Of a DNA stretch of 64,000 nt, positions 8,061 through 18,386 are shown one piece after another. Position numbers and translations under genes: made by a program. The DNA lies in contig JAPSFT010000001.1 in the NCBI GenBank assembly GCA_035063765.1, forward strand, positions 133,497 to 197,496, given 5' to 3'. The stretch's first letter is position 1; the number at the start of each line of letters is the position of its first letter. Origin of the DNA: Deltaproteobacteria bacterium. Its GTDB lineage: Bacteria > Myxococcota_A > UBA9160 > PR03. The notes below the pieces were generated by a model. It saw only the letters and a list, made by a program, of their open reading frames with translations, was not told the DNA's origin and made no database searches.

Positions 8061-9124
8061 GCGAGCGCCTCCTCGATCCAGCCGCCGCCGAGCACGCGCT
8101 CGCCGTCGTAGAAGACCGCGGCCTGCCCGGGGGTCACGGCCTCGACGGGCGCGTCGAAGCGGACCGTGGCCGCGCCTTCCGGCGCGGGCTCGACGCAGGC
8201 CCCGGCACCCGCGTGGCGGTGCCGCACCCGCACCTGCGCGCGCACCGGCGCGGGCGGCGGCGCCCCGGCCACCCAGCGCGTGCCGGAGAGGCGCGCGCCC
8301 CCCGCCCCGAGCCCCTCGCGCGGCGCCACCACCACGCGGTTGCGCGCGGCGTCGAGCGCCTTCACGTAGACGCGCCGGCCGAGCGCCACGTCGAGCCCGC
8401 GGCGCTGGCCGACCGTGAAGCGGTGGACCCCGGGGTGCCGGCCGAGGGTCCTTCCCGCCTCGTCGACGACCTCGCCCGGCCCCGGCGCCGCGCCCGGCCG
8501 CAGCGCCTCGACGACGGCGGCGTAGTCGCCGTCCGGGACGAAGCAGATCTCCATGCTCTCGGGCTTGTCGGCGGTGGCGAGCCCGAGCGCGCGGGCGCGG
8601 GCTCGCACCTCGGCCTTGTCGAGGACGCCCACGGGGAAGCGCGCGTGCGCGAGCTGCGCGGGCCCGAGGTCGAAGAGGAAGTAGGACTGGTCCTTCGCCG
8701 GGTCGGCGCCGCGCAGGAGCGCGACCGCGCCGGTGGCGGGATCGCGCTCGGTGCGCGCGTAGTGGCCGGTCGCCACCGCGTCAGCCCCGAGCGCGCGGGC
8801 ACGCGCGACGAGCCGGTGGAACTTGAAGCGCCCGTTGCACGCGACGCAGGGGATCGGCGTCCGGCCCGCGAGGTAGGCGTCGGCGAAGCTCTCCATCACT
8901 TCGCGGCGGAAGTCGTCGGCGTAGTCGGCGACGTAGAAGCGGATGCCGAGCCGCCGGGCGACGCGGCGCGCGTCCTCGACGTCGTCGAGCGAGCAGCAGC
9001 GCGAGCCGCTGCCCGCGAGCCGCATCGTCACGCCGATCACCTCGTGGCCCTGCTCGACGAGCAGCGCCGCCGCCACCGACGAATCGACCCCACCCGACAT
9101 CGCGACGAGCACGCGCGCGCTCAC
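8057..9124 (-). CDS. mnmA: tRNA 2-thiouridylase MnmA
   Basis: Makes 2-thiouridine at the wobble base of tRNA-Lys/Glu/Gln. The PP-loop ATP pyrophosphatase motif SGGVDSS is at residues ~10-16. The two catalytic cysteines are in PCVACNGRFKFH and MEICFVPDGD, and QSYFLFDL and the C-terminal beta-barrel follow. 355 residues from GTG 9124, which overlaps the TGA of the upstream cysteine desulfurase (GTGA). That gene probably provides the sulfur donor. The reading frame continues upstream across the desulfurase gene, but that part is noise. Confidence 0.96.
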   Translation of the reverse strand: MSARVLVAMSGGVDSSVAAALLVEQGHEVIGVTMRLAGSGSRCCSLDDVEDARRVARRLGIRFYVADYADDFRREVMESFADAYLAGRTPIPCVACNGRFKFHRLVARARALGADAVATGHYARTERDPATGAVALLRGADPAKDQSYFLFDLGPAQLAHARFPVGVLDKAEVRARARALGLATADKPESMEICFVPDGDYAAVVEALRPGAAPGPGEVVDEAGRTLGRHPGVHRFTVGQRRGLDVALGRRVYVKALDAARNRVVVAPREGLGAGGARLSGTRWVAGAPPPAPVRAQVRVRHRHAGAGACVEPAPEGAATVRFDAPVEAVTPGQAAVFYDGERVLGGGWIEEALA

Positions 9125-10278
9125 GGCCGGGATCCGGCGCCGGCCGCGCGCACGCGCGCCACGAGGTCCGGGAGGAGCGCCAGGACGCGCTCCACCTGGG
9201 CCGCGTCGTTGCCGAGGCCCAGGCTCAGGCGCAGCGCGCTGCGCGCCTGCGCCGGGGTGCGGCCCATCGCGAGCAGGGCCGTCGAGGCGTGCAGCGCGCC
9301 CGAGGCGCACGCCGCGCCGGCGGAGGCGGCGATGCCCTCCCCGTCGAGCGCCTCGACCAGCAGATCGGCGGGGACGCCCGCGAGCTCGACGTTCAGCGTA
9401 TTCGGGAGCAGAGGCGCGCCCGCGCCGTTGCGACGCACGCGCGGCACCTTGGCGGCGATCCCGTCCCAGAGCCGGTCGCGCAGGGCCGCGGCGGCAGCCG
9501 CCCGCTCCGGAAGCTCCGCGGCAACGAGCGCCGCCGCGACGCCGAGCCCGACGATCCCCGGCGCGTTCACGGTGCCCCCGCGGCGCCCGCGCTCCTGCCC
9601 TCCACCGCGCAGCCAGGGCTCGAGCTCCCAGCCGGCGCGCACGACCAGGAAGCCCACCCCCTTCGGGCCGTTGAGCTTGTGGGCCGAGGCCGAGAGCAGG
9701 TCCACCGGCACCCGATCGAGGCGCACGGGGAGCTTCCCCAGGGCCTGGGTGGCGTCGGCGTGGAACGGGACGCCTCGCATCCGACACCGCTCCGCGACGG
9801 CCTCGATCGGCGACACGACGCCCGTCTCGTTCTGCGCCCAGATGCAGGAGCAGAGCGCCGGCTTCGCCTCGAGCGCCGCGTCGAGGGCCGCGAGCTCGAG
9901 GCGGCCCTCCCCGTCCACGGGCACCTGCGCCATGCCGAACCCCTCCCCTGCGAGCGCCACCAGGGGCTCGGCGACCGAGGGGTGCTCGACGGCGCTCGCG
10001 ACCAGGGTGCGGCCCCGCGCCCCCGGCCCGCGCGCAATCCCGTGGATCGCGAGGTGGTTCGCCTCGCTGGCGCCACTCGTGAATACCACCTCGGAGGGTC
10101 GTACACCGACGAGCGCCGCCACCTGCTCGCGCGCCTTCTCGACGGCGGCGCGCGCCCGTGCCCCTTCGGCGTGGACGCTGCTCGGGTTGCCGTAGAGGTC
10201 GCGCAGCGCGCGCGCCATCGCCTCGGCGACCTCGGGTCGCAGCGGCGTCGTGGCGTTGTGGTCGAGGTAGATGCGCAT
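9121..10278 (-). CDS. Cysteine desulfurase (IscS/NifS family)
   Basis: PLP enzyme releasing sulfur from cysteine as an enzyme persulfide for tRNA thiolation and probably Fe-S assembly. 385 residues start with YLDHNATTPLRPEV. The cofactor His is in SAVEHPSV, Asp in FHADATQALG, the PLP lysine in SASAHKLNGPKG, and the active-site Cys in ASAGAACASGALHAS (~residue 327). No IscU/IscA/IscR genes are adjacent; direct coupling to mnmA suggests a main role in tRNA 2-thiolation. Start ATG 10278. Confidence 0.95.
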   Translation of the reverse strand: MRIYLDHNATTPLRPEVAEAMARALRDLYGNPSSVHAEGARARAAVEKAREQVAALVGVRPSEVVFTSGASEANHLAIHGIARGPGARGRTLVASAVEHPSVAEPLVALAGEGFGMAQVPVDGEGRLELAALDAALEAKPALCSCIWAQNETGVVSPIEAVAERCRMRGVPFHADATQALGKLPVRLDRVPVDLLSASAHKLNGPKGVGFLVVRAGWELEPWLRGGGQERGRRGGTVNAPGIVGLGVAAALVAAELPERAAAAAALRDRLWDGIAAKVPRVRRNGAGAPLLPNTLNVELAGVPADLLVEALDGEGIAASAGAACASGALHASTALLAMGRTPAQARSALRLSLGLGNDAAQVERVLALLPDLVARVRAAGAGSRP

Positions 10279-10357
10279 GACGGGGCGCCTCGCGGCGCGG
10301 CCGCCGGACCCTACCGGCCGTGGCCGGGACGGTCAACGGACGGGCCGGCGGCCCCGG

Positions 10358-11698
10358 TCAGCCCGCGGGCGGCGCGCCATCGCCCGCGGCGAGCTCCGCC
10401 AGCGAGCGCTCGCGCAGCAGGCGGCCGAGCTCGCCTTCGAGCTCGTGGAAGAGCGTGGCGAGGGGCGGATCCGAGGCGACCCGGCGCAGGGCGGCGTCCG
10501 CGGGCCCGCGCAGCGCGCTCAAGAGCTCGGCGACGCGGATGCTCTCGGCCGCACGGCCGAGCTGGAAGCCGTCGAGCTTGTCGTCACCGCGCGGAGCGAC
10601 CACGCCCGCCCGCTCGAAGTCGTCGAGGATCGAGCGCACCGTGCGCACGGGAACGTCGAGGTCGTTCGCCAGCTCCTCCGCCGTGAGCCCGCCCGCGCCG
10701 GCGCGGAAGGCCCTCGCCATGCGCGTGGCCAGCGCGAGGCCGACCGCCTCGCGCTCGGCGGGGCGCGGCTCCTCGCCCACGCGTGCCTGGCGGAAGGTGG
10801 CGAGGTTCTGGAGCGCGAAGGCGAGCTCGGCGCCGAGCAGCACCACCACCCACGAGAAGTAGATCCAGACCAGCAGCACCGGCAGCGCCGCGAAGCTCCC
10901 GAAGAGCGCGTTCGCGCGCGCGACGCCGACCTGGAACGCCACGTAGCCGGCCTGCAGCGCCGAGAAGCCGAGGGCGGCCACGGCCCCCCCGGCCAGGGCC
11001 GGGAGCGGGCGCACCGTCGTGTTGGGGAGGAACCAGTAGAGGAAGGTGAAGGCGGCCCAGAACAGCACGGTCGGCGCCTGGTGCAGCCCCATCCTGAAGA
11101 GGCGCTCGAGCAGGGGCATCTCGAGCAGCCGTGTGACGAAGGCGTCGCTGCGCAGGCTCGCCCCGAGCGAGAGCGCCACCGTGAGCAGGAGCGGCGACAC
11201 GACCAGGACCGCCAGGTAGTCCGGAAAGCGCCGGATCAGGGGCCGCTGGCGCGCCACCCCCCAGATGTAGTTGAGCGCCTTCTCCACGTTCGAGAGCGCC
11301 AGCACCGTCGTGAGGAAGAGCGTGGCGCCGCCCACCGCGCCGAGGCTGCGGAAGTCCACCCTTCGCACGAGCTCGAGGATCCGCTCGCCCGCCTCGGGGC
11401 TCACCGCCCCGATCTGGCGCGCCACCAGGGTGATCAGCGAATCGCCGGCCCCGAAGACCTCGACGAGGCCGATCGCGAGCGCGAGCAGCGGGATCAGCGA
11501 GAGCATCGTGAAGTAGGTGAGCGCGCTGGCCCGGAGCATGGTGTGGTTGCGCGCGAGCCCCTGCGCCACGATCACGCAGACCTGGAGCGCCTGGCGGCCG
11601 AGCCGCACGAGCAGCCGTGCCCCCTCGCTGCGCTGCCACAGCTCGTGGTCGAGGTAACGCTGGATCCGAAGCCGGCGCGCCTCGAGGGCGGCGATCAT
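10358..11698 (-). CDS. YihY/BrkB-family inner-membrane protein with C-terminal winged-helix-like domain
   Basis: A 446-residue polytopic membrane protein of the YihY family, once misnamed RNase BN; its role is unknown. Six hydrophobic segments lie at residues ~45-300, with the family motif LRASALTYFTMLSLIPLLALAIG at the start and LYWFLPNTTV and VWIYFSWVVVLLGAELAFA near the end. Residues ~330-400 resemble a winged helix (LTAEELANDLDVPVRTVRSILDDF) found on the longer members. Start ATG 11698 overlaps the TGA of the ComEA-like gene (ATGA). Earlier codons in this frame lie inside that gene and are not used. Confidence 0.9.
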   Translation of the reverse strand: MIAALEARRLRIQRYLDHELWQRSEGARLLVRLGRQALQVCVIVAQGLARNHTMLRASALTYFTMLSLIPLLALAIGLVEVFGAGDSLITLVARQIGAVSPEAGERILELVRRVDFRSLGAVGGATLFLTTVLALSNVEKALNYIWGVARQRPLIRRFPDYLAVLVVSPLLLTVALSLGASLRSDAFVTRLLEMPLLERLFRMGLHQAPTVLFWAAFTFLYWFLPNTTVRPLPALAGGAVAALGFSALQAGYVAFQVGVARANALFGSFAALPVLLVWIYFSWVVVLLGAELAFALQNLATFRQARVGEEPRPAEREAVGLALATRMARAFRAGAGGLTAEELANDLDVPVRTVRSILDDFERAGVVAPRGDDKLDGFQLGRAAESIRVAELLSALRGPADAALRRVASDPPLATLFHELEGELGRLLRERSLAELAAGDGAPPAG

Positions 11699-12120
11699 GG
11701 CGCGCAGGCCCCGGCGCCGATCTCGATCCAGTCCGCGAGCCGCGCCCGCGCCACCGGGCCGATCCCGGGGACCCGTTCCAGGTCCGCGGGCGCGCAGAAG
11801 GCACGAGCACGCGCCGCGCGCGCGATCGCAGCGGCGCGCGCCGGGCCGATCCCGGGCAGGGCCTCGAGCGCGCGCGGCGACGCCACGTTCGGGTCGAGCC
11901 GGCGGCCGAAGAGGAGCGCGGCGGCGCCGGCCGGCGCCGGCCCGGCGCCGCTTGCCTCGCTCGCCGGACACGCGACGCTCGCGAGCCCCGCTCCCGGACG
12001 CTGCCGCGGCTGCGGACACGGGTCCGGAGCGACGCCCGGCGGCTCGACGCCGTACGCGAGCGCGAGCAGCGCCAGCACCGCCGCCGCGCGCGGCGCCCCG
12101 CCTCCCGCGCCGGCGCTCAC
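11695..12120 (-). CDS. Small ComEA-like helix-hairpin-helix protein with N-terminal membrane anchor
   Basis: A 141-residue protein with a hydrophobic N-terminus (AAAVLALLALAYG, signal peptide or anchor), a low-complexity Pro/Ala linker, and a C-terminal pair of helix-hairpin-helix motifs: LDPNVASPRALEALPGIGPARA and DLERVPGIGPVARARL. This is the ComEA layout for non-specific DNA binding at the cell surface during uptake. No other competence genes are nearby, so a role in transformation is only a guess. GTG start at 12120 overlaps the aspartate kinase TGA. Confidence 0.72.
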   Translation of the reverse strand: MSAGAGGGAPRAAAVLALLALAYGVEPPGVAPDPCPQPRQRPGAGLASVACPASEASGAGPAPAGAAALLFGRRLDPNVASPRALEALPGIGPARAAAIARAARARAFCAPADLERVPGIGPVARARLADWIEIGAGACAP

Positions 12121-13355
12121 TCGGGCTTCGGCGCCCCGGCGCCGTGCTCGAGAAACGCCTCGTGCAGCTTGCGCACGGCCAGATCGGTCGACGCATCCTC
12201 GATCACCACCGAGATCTTGATCTCGCTGGTCGAGATCATCTGGATGTTGATCCCGTTGTCGGCGAGCACCTGGAACATCTTCGAGGCCACGCCCGCGTGG
12301 TCCTTCATCCCGAGCCCCACGATCGACACCTTGGCGATCCGGTCGCTCCCCTCGACGCCGGCGGCGCCGATCTCGCGCCCCGCCTGGCCGGCGAAGTCCA
12401 GGGCGCGCTTCCAGTCGGCCTTGGGGACCGTGAAGGTGATGTCGGTGGTTCCGTCCTGGCTCACGTTCTGGACGATCATGTCGATCACGATGCCGGCGTC
12501 GGAGATCGGCGTGAACAGGCGCGCCGAGATCCCCGGCTGGTCCTTCAGCCCGCGCACGCGGATCTTGCCCTCGTTGCGGTTGTAGGTGACCCCCGAGACG
12601 ACGAGCCCCTCCATCACGTCCTCCTCCGGCCCCACCCACGTGCCCTCCGAATCGTCGAAGCTGGAGCGCACGTGGATCGGCACCCGATAGTGCATCGCGA
12701 ACTTGACCGAACGGATCTGCAACACCTTGGCCCCGAGGCTCGCCATCTCGAGCATCTCGTCGTAGGAGATGCGCGCGAGCTTGCGCGCCCCCGGCACCAG
12801 GTTGGGATCGCTGGTGTAGACCCCCTGCACGTCGGTGAAGATCTCGCAGACGTCGGCCCGCAGGGCCGCCGCCACCGCCACCGCCGAGGTGTCGGACCCG
12901 CCGCGGCCGAGCGTCGTGATGTTGCCCGCGTCGTCGATGCCCTGGAAGCCGGCGATCACGGCCACGGTGCCCGCGTCGAGGGCGTCGAGGATGCGCTGGG
13001 TGTCGATGCTCTGGATGCGGGCGCGGGTGTGGGCGGCGTCGGTCCGCATGCCGATCTGGGCGCCGGTGAAGGAGCGTGCCTTGTGGCCGAGACGGTGGAT
13101 CGCCATCGCGAGCAGGGCGATCGTCTTCTGCTCGCCGGTCGAGACCAGCACGTCGTACTCGCGCGGATCCGGCTGGTCGCCGCCCGCGTCCTGGGCGAGC
13201 GCCACGAGCGCGTCGGTCTCGCCGGCCATTGCCGACACCACCACGGCCACGCGATGGCCCTGCTCCGCCGTGGCCACCACGCGCCGGGCGACGCGCCGGA
13301 TGCGCTCGACGTCGGCCACGCTCGTGCCGCCGAACTTCTGGACGATCAGGGCCAC
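12117..13355 (-). CDS. lysC: Aspartate kinase
   Basis: First step of the Lys/Thr/Met/diaminopimelate pathway. 412 residues: amino-acid kinase domain with [11 protein letters not shown] at the N-terminus, [15 protein letters not shown] and [14 protein letters not shown], then two ACT domains (~265-400) that normally bind lysine/threonine for feedback control ([32 protein letters not shown]). Length matches the single-chain aspartokinase II type. GTG start at 13355. It lies 49 bp downstream of tsaE. Confidence 0.95.
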   Translation of the reverse strand: MALIVQKFGGTSVADVERIRRVARRVVATAEQGHRVAVVVSAMAGETDALVALAQDAGGDQPDPREYDVLVSTGEQKTIALLAMAIHRLGHKARSFTGAQIGMRTDAAHTRARIQSIDTQRILDALDAGTVAVIAGFQGIDDAGNITTLGRGGSDTSAVAVAAALRADVCEIFTDVQGVYTSDPNLVPGARKLARISYDEMLEMASLGAKVLQIRSVKFAMHYRVPIHVRSSFDDSEGTWVGPEEDVMEGLVVSGVTYNRNEGKIRVRGLKDQPGISARLFTPISDAGIVIDMIVQNVSQDGTTDITFTVPKADWKRALDFAGQAGREIGAAGVEGSDRIAKVSIVGLGMKDHAGVASKMFQVLADNGINIQMISTSEIKISVVIEDASTDLAVRKLHEAFLEHGAGAPKPE

Positions 13356-13404
13356 CTTCGGAACTCCCTCTGCGCGAGGACCTTCGCGCGCGCGCCACCG
13401 GCTG

Positions 13405-13947
13405 TCACGAGCTCCGTCCGGCCTCGCCTCGCTGCACGCTCGCGCCGCTCGCCTGCCTGCCTTCGACGGTCCACCGGCCGATGGCCTTCCAGGCCTGCTC
13501 GCCGGTCGCCCGCAGCTCGATCTCCCGCGCCTCGGGCCCGCCCTGCGCCGGCCGTGTGATCCGCACTTCGATCCGGTCCGCGGGCAGGCTCGCCGGGAAG
13601 CGGTCTGCCCACTCCACCGCCACCACCGTGCCCGGCACGAGCAGGTCCAGGAATCCCGCCGCCTCCAGCTCCGCCTCGCTGCCGATCCGGTAGAGGTCCA
13701 CGTGGGCCAGGCGCCGGCGCCCGGGATACTCGCTCGCGATCACGAAGGTCGGGCTCGCCACCAGCGCGGGGTCGACGCCGAGCCCTTCGGCGAGGCCCCG
13801 CACCCATTCCGTCTTGCCGGCGCCGAGCGGCCCGATCAGCGCGACCACCAGCGGGCCCCCGGCGTCCGCGAGCACGGCGTCGATGGCGGCCCCGAGCGCG
13901 CTCGCCGCCCGGCGGCTCTCGGCGGCGCTACGGGAAGGGAAGCGCAA
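13405..13947 (-). CDS. tsaE: tRNA threonylcarbamoyladenosine biosynthesis ATPase TsaE
   Basis: ATPase partner of TsaB/TsaD in t6A37 formation. The P-loop [21 protein letters not shown] and the family segments [20 protein letters not shown] and EWADRFP are present. About 180 residues from a TTG at 13947, 20 bp inside the end of nnr, similar to other tight overlaps here; the start is uncertain. The tail after residue ~150 is variable and Arg/Gln-rich. Confidence 0.9.
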   Translation of the reverse strand: MRFPSRSAAESRRAASALGAAIDAVLADAGGPLVVALIGPLGAGKTEWVRGLAEGLGVDPALVASPTFVIASEYPGRRRLAHVDLYRIGSEAELEAAGFLDLLVPGTVVAVEWADRFPASLPADRIEVRITRPAQGGPEAREIELRATGEQAWKAIGRWTVEGRQASGASVQRGEAGRSS

Positions 13948-15562
13948 GAGCGGCTCCCGTCCCCCGGCCCTCCGCTGCGCCGCGGCGAAGCGCCTCGATC
14001 GCCTCCGGCAGCTCGGCGGCGACCTCCCCCGCCAGCACGCCCGCCCGTCCGCGCCGCGCCGAGAGCCGGTCGCCCGCCTGCCCGTGCAGCCACGCTCCCA
14101 GGACCGCGCTCTCGAAGGCACCTCCTCGTCTCGAGGGCCGCTCCTGCGCGAGCAGCGCCGCGATCACGCCCGTCAACACGTCCCCGGTCCCGCCGGTCCC
14201 GAGCGCCGGCCCACCGGTCGGGTTCACGGCGACCCGCCCATCGGGCGCCGCCACCACCGTGGCGGCTCCCTTCAGGACCACCACCGCCCCCGACCCCTCG
14301 GCGAGCCGCCGGGCCGACCCCACGCGATCGCGGTTCACGTCGGCCGCGGAGGCGCCCAGCAGGCGGGCCGCCTCGCCGGGATGGGGGGTGAGAATAGTGG
14401 CGGCCCTGCGGCCCTTCAACGCGCCGAGCGCGCCCTCGCGGCCCCGCGCAGGCGCGCCGAAGGGGAACAGACCGTCGGCGTCGACGACCAGCGGGCGCGC
14501 GATCCTCGGCGCCAGCTCGCGCACGAGCTTCCGGGTCTCCTCCGTGCGCCCGATGCCGGGGCCGAGCGCCACGACGTCGCGCTCGCGCGCGAGCGCGAGG
14601 AGCGCGCCGAGCGCCGCCGCCGCCAGACCGCCCTCGGCGCCGTCCGGCACCGGCGCCGTCATCATCTCGGTGCACTTCACCTCGAGGATCTCGTTCACGC
14701 CGGCCGGACACGCGATCGTGACGAGGCCCGCGCCGGCTCGGGCGGCGGCCTCGGCCGCCAGCGCCGCGGCGCCGGTCGTGCCGCGCGCGCCGGCGATCAG
14801 CAGCACGTGGCCGAAGCTCCCCTTGTGGCCGTCGGGAGGCCGCGCCGGCAGCCGTGCGGCGGCCGCCGGCGCCGTCCACAGCTCGGCGTCGGCGCGGACG
14901 CCAGGCGCCGCATCCGCGATTCCGATGCGTGCCACCACGATGCGCCCGGCGAGCGTGCGCCCGGGCTCGAGCGCCAGGCCGAGCTTGGGAAGCGCGATCG
15001 TCACCGTGAGATCGGCCGCCACGCAGGGGCCGTGGCACTGTCCCGTGTCGGCGTCGAGCCCCGAAGGCAGGTCCACGGCCACCACGCAGGCGCCGGGACG
15101 CGCCGTCGCGATGCGCTGGATCGCCGCCGCGACCGCTCCCGTGACGGGGCGCGTGAGCCCGGTTCCGAAGAGGGCGTCCACGATCACGGCGGCGCCGGCG
15201 GTCCGGAGCGGAGCGCCGATCGCGACCGGCACGCCCGCGGCCCGCGCGCGGGTCAGGTTCGCGGCCGCATCCGGTGCGAGCCGCTTCGGCTCCGCCACGA
15301 GCGCGGCCCGGACCGGCACCCCGAGCAGCGCCAGATGGCGCGCGGCCACGAGCCCGTCGCCGCCGTTGTTGCCGGCGCCGCACACGACGAGCACGTCACC
15401 CGGGCGCGCCGCCGCTGCCCGCGCCGTCAGGACCGCCTCGGCCACCGCACGGCCGGCGCTCTCCATCAAGAGGGCACCCGCGACGCCCAGCGTCTCGATC
15501 GTGTGTCGGTCGAGGGCTCGCATCGCCGCCGCGCCCACCAGCGGCCAGACGCCGTCTCGCAT
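13928..15562 (-). CDS. nnr: Bifunctional NAD(P)H-hydrate epimerase / ADP-dependent dehydratase
   Basis: Repairs hydrated NAD(P)H. Residues ~1-215 are the YjeF_N epimerase ([40 protein letters not shown]). Residues ~230-530 are the YjeF_C dehydratase ([40 protein letters not shown], and [19 protein letters not shown] with the catalytic Asp). 544 residues from ATG 15562. In many relatives acpS lies between pdxJ and this gene; here the gap is only 28 bp and acpS is absent. Confidence 0.94.
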   Translation of the reverse strand: MRDGVWPLVGAAAMRALDRHTIETLGVAGALLMESAGRAVAEAVLTARAAAARPGDVLVVCGAGNNGGDGLVAARHLALLGVPVRAALVAEPKRLAPDAAANLTRARAAGVPVAIGAPLRTAGAAVIVDALFGTGLTRPVTGAVAAAIQRIATARPGACVVAVDLPSGLDADTGQCHGPCVAADLTVTIALPKLGLALEPGRTLAGRIVVARIGIADAAPGVRADAELWTAPAAAARLPARPPDGHKGSFGHVLLIAGARGTTGAAALAAEAAARAGAGLVTIACPAGVNEILEVKCTEMMTAPVPDGAEGGLAAAALGALLALARERDVVALGPGIGRTEETRKLVRELAPRIARPLVVDADGLFPFGAPARGREGALGALKGRRAATILTPHPGEAARLLGASAADVNRDRVGSARRLAEGSGAVVVLKGAATVVAAPDGRVAVNPTGGPALGTGGTGDVLTGVIAALLAQERPSRRGGAFESAVLGAWLHGQAGDRLSARRGRAGVLAGEVAAELPEAIEALRRGAAEGRGTGAALALPFP

Positions 15563-15590
15563 CCGGGGGAGAGTACCCGAGCGGAGCGCG

Positions 15591-16301
15591 CTAGCCGAGC
15601 TCGGCACGGAGGTCGCGGACGGCGCGGTCGATCCCGACCAGCAGCGCCCGCGCGACCAGCTCGCGGCCGACCGCGGCCCCTTCCACGACGGGAGCCGCCA
15701 CGAGCACCGCACGCAGCCGGCGCGCGTCGAGCGCCCCGCCCGCGCGCACGGGCAGGCGCAGCTTCGCGGCGAGCCGCGCGGCGTCGCCGAAGCGCTCGAG
15801 CGCGGGCTGGCGCTCGCCCTCGGGCAGGTCCACGAGCGCGGTCGTGACGAGCTCGACGCCGGCCACCTCGGCGCCGCGCGCGGCCTTCACGGCTTCGAGG
15901 TCCGGGGCCACCCGCGCCCAGGCCGGGATCCCGGCCTCGCGCAGCGCCCGCACGGCGGCGATCGTCGGCCCGCGCAGCGCCGCGGGATCGAGCGCGCCCG
16001 CCTCGCAGGCGCCGCGCAGCGGCTCGGCCGCCAGCAGCACCCGGTCCGGCCGGACCTCGAGCGCCATCTTCAGGAGCGACGGCGCCGGCGCGAGCCGCAG
16101 CTCGAGCTCGCGGGCGGTGCGGCGCACGTCGTGCAGGTCGCTCTCCCGCACCGGACGCAGGCCCTCGTGGACCCCGAGCCGGACGCCGTCGGCGCCCGCC
16201 GTCTCCGCCGCCATCGCCGCCACCGCGAGGCGCGGCTCCTCGCGGCCTCCGGCCTCGCGGAGCGCGGCCACGGCGTCGAGCGAGGCCACGAGCCCGCGCA
16301 T
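15591..16301 (-). CDS. PdxJ-like protein with substituted catalytic residues
   Basis: A 236-residue TIM-barrel protein that lines up almost gap-free with pyridoxine 5'-phosphate synthase PdxJ over its first ~95 residues (e.g. GADGV, then SDLHDVRRTA, then LLKMALEVRPDRVLLAAE). The residues essential in E. coli PdxJ are replaced: the IDHIATLR His is Ala (LDAVAALR), TVHLRED is RLGVHEG (His45 to Gly, Arg47 to His), NLEMA is ELRLA (Glu72 to Arg) and NAGHGL is RAGGAL (His193 to Gly). The locus (downstream of glmM, upstream of nnr) is the normal pdxJ locus. The frame is intact, so it is probably a retained paralogue with another or no catalytic role, not a pseudogene. The ATG shares one base with the glmM stop. 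Confidence 0.75.
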   Translation of the reverse strand: MRGLVASLDAVAALREAGGREEPRLAVAAMAAETAGADGVRLGVHEGLRPVRESDLHDVRRTARELELRLAPAPSLLKMALEVRPDRVLLAAEPLRGACEAGALDPAALRGPTIAAVRALREAGIPAWARVAPDLEAVKAARGAEVAGVELVTTALVDLPEGERQPALERFGDAARLAAKLRLPVRAGGALDARRLRAVLVAAPVVEGAAVGRELVARALLVGIDRAVRDLRAELG

Positions 16302-17668
16302 CAGCCCTCGCCTCCGAGCGCGCGACGCAGCTCGTGGGCGATCGCGTCGGCGTACTCGCGCACGCGGCTCTCGTCGTCGCCCTCCACCATCACGCGCGCC
16401 TTCGGCTCCGTGCCGCTGTAGCGGATCAGTACGCGCCCGCGGCCGTCCATCGCCTTCTCGACCTTCTGCACCGCCGCCTGCAGGCTCGGCAGGCTCTCGA
16501 GCGGCCGCTTCTCGGCGACGCGGACGTTCACGAGCACCTGCGGGAAGCGCTCGATGTCCGCGACGAGCTGCGAGAGGGGCTTCTCCTTGCGCCGCATGTA
16601 GGCGAGCGTCTGGAGCGCGGTGACGAGGCCGTCGCCGGTCGTGTTGTGATCGAGGAACACGACGTGGCCGGACTGCTCACCGCCCAGGTTGTAGCCGCCG
16701 GCCCGCATCTCCTCGACGACGTAGCGGTCGCCGACCGCCGTCCGCACCAGTCCGAGCCCCAGCTTCTCGACCGCGCGCTCGAGCCCGAGATTGCTCATCA
16801 CGGTGGCGACCACCGCGTTGCCCCGGAGCGTCCCGCGCTCGACCATGTCGCGCGCCGCGAGCGCCAGCACCGCGTCGCCGTCGACCAGGTTGCCCTTCTC
16901 GTCCACCAGCAGGCAGCGGTCGGCGTCGCCGTCGAGGGCGATGCCGACGTCGGCGCGCAGCTCCCGGACCTTGGCCTGCACCGCCTCGGGCGCGATCGCG
17001 CCGCAGCCGTCGTTGATGTTGCGCCCGTTCGGGCTCACGCCTTCGGCGAAGACCTCGGCGTCGAGCTCCGTGAGCACCGTGGGCCCGACCTTGTAGGCGG
17101 CGCCGTTTGCGCAGTCGAGCACGATGCGCAGGCCCTCGAGGGTCTGCTCGCGCGGGAAGGTCTTCTTCAGGAACACCACGTAGCGGCCGGCGGCGTCCTC
17201 GATGCGCTGCGCGCGGCCGACCTGTTCGGCGGGCGCGCGCAGCGAGGCCAGCGCGCCGCTCACGATCAACTCCTCGATGCGCGCCTCGATCTCGTCCGGG
17301 AGCTTCCAGCCGTCGTGCGAGAAGAACTTGATCCCGTTGTCCTGGTACGGGTTGTGGCTGGCGGAGATCATCACGCCGGCGTCGCAGCGCATGTCGGCGG
17401 TGAGGAACGCCATGCCGGGGGTCGGGATCGGACCGACCTGGAGCACGTCCACGCCCATCGAGCAGATCCCGGCGACCAGGGCGTTCTCGAACATGTAGCC
17501 CGAGAGGCGGGTGTCCTTGCCGATGATGATGCGATGGCGCTCGCCCCCGCGGCGGCGGAAGACCTGGCTCACCGCCTGCCCGAGCGCCAGGGCCATCTCG
17601 GCCGTCATGGGCTCGACGTTGGCGCGCCCCCGCACGCCATCCGTCCCGAACAGCTTCCGCTCTGCCAT
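16301..17668 (-). CDS. glmM: Phosphoglucosamine mutase
   Basis: Converts glucosamine-6-P to glucosamine-1-P for peptidoglycan and LPS precursors. 455 residues: FGTDGVRG at the N-terminus, the phosphoserine loop [17 protein letters not shown] (~residue 103), the metal loop [13 protein letters not shown], sugar loop [10 protein letters not shown] and phosphate-binding [15 protein letters not shown]. It follows cdaA and cdaR; the cdaA-cdaR-glmM order is a conserved c-di-AMP/cell-wall operon and GlmM is known to bind and inhibit CdaA in Firmicutes. Confidence 0.97.
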   Translation of the reverse strand: MAERKLFGTDGVRGRANVEPMTAEMALALGQAVSQVFRRRGGERHRIIIGKDTRLSGYMFENALVAGICSMGVDVLQVGPIPTPGMAFLTADMRCDAGVMISASHNPYQDNGIKFFSHDGWKLPDEIEARIEELIVSGALASLRAPAEQVGRAQRIEDAAGRYVVFLKKTFPREQTLEGLRIVLDCANGAAYKVGPTVLTELDAEVFAEGVSPNGRNINDGCGAIAPEAVQAKVRELRADVGIALDGDADRCLLVDEKGNLVDGDAVLALAARDMVERGTLRGNAVVATVMSNLGLERAVEKLGLGLVRTAVGDRYVVEEMRAGGYNLGGEQSGHVVFLDHNTTGDGLVTALQTLAYMRRKEKPLSQLVADIERFPQVLVNVRVAEKRPLESLPSLQAAVQKVEKAMDGRGRVLIRYSGTEPKARVMVEGDDESRVREYADAIAHELRRALGGEG

Positions 17669-17702
17669 GTTCCCCCTGCCCCGGGATCTGCGAAACCAGC
17701 CG

Positions 17703-18377
17703 CTAGACCGGCGGCTCGGGCTCGGGCGCCGGCTCCGGCTCGATCCGGACCCGCACGGTCACGGTCCGGGGGTCATCCGCCCACACGTGCCCAGCCCCCG
17801 GCGACACCCGCACCTCGCGCTCCAAGGTCCCGGTGGCGCCCGTCACGTCGATCATTTCGGTCACCACCTCGGAAAGCCGTAGCACCTCGGAGCGCGCTCC
17901 GGTGATCCGCACCCGCGGGGGGCTGATCTCGATCTTGCCGATCTTGTAGCCCTGCGCGGGCCGGCCCTCGACGTCCGCCCGGACCTTCACCGGGCGGGTC
18001 GCGCGGCGCTCGAAGGTGAGCGAGATCTCGGCCGGCGAGCGGCCCACGACCTTCGAACCGGGCGGGAACTCGAAGCGTGTCAGGTCCACCTCGTAGCCCG
18101 CACGGCCCGGCTTCGCACCGCTCACGTCGAGGGCGTACTCGAAGTCGGCCGGTTCCAGGTTGCGCAACGCGACCATGCTCCCCGACACGCGCACGTTTAC
18201 CGATTCGACGCTCTGGTCGACGACCACCAGCTCGTCCGAGAGGTCGTGCAGCGTGACCGGGATGTCGAAGCTGCGGTCCACGTTCGAGGAGCCGCGCGCG
18301 ACGGTCCACAGGAAGACCGCGATGGCGACGGCCAGGACCTTGAGCCCGAGGTTCGCGAAGACGTTCGGGATTCTCAT
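17703..18377 (-). CDS. cdaR: YbbR-domain membrane-anchored protein (CdaR-like)
   Basis: 224 residues: one N-terminal transmembrane helix ([18 protein letters not shown], ~12-29), then tandem extracytoplasmic YbbR beta-domains (~37-115 and ~120-210) and a Pro/Glu tail. CdaR proteins modulate the diadenylate cyclase CdaA encoded just upstream (9 bp gap). This version has fewer YbbR repeats than the Gram-positive CdaR. Confidence 0.88.
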   Translation of the reverse strand: MRIPNVFANLGLKVLAVAIAVFLWTVARGSSNVDRSFDIPVTLHDLSDELVVVDQSVESVNVRVSGSMVALRNLEPADFEYALDVSGAKPGRAGYEVDLTRFEFPPGSKVVGRSPAEISLTFERRATRPVKVRADVEGRPAQGYKIGKIEISPPRVRITGARSEVLRLSEVVTEMIDVTGATGTLEREVRVSPGAGHVWADDPRTVTVRVRIEPEPAPEPEPPV

Positions 18378-18386
18378 GGCGGGTCG

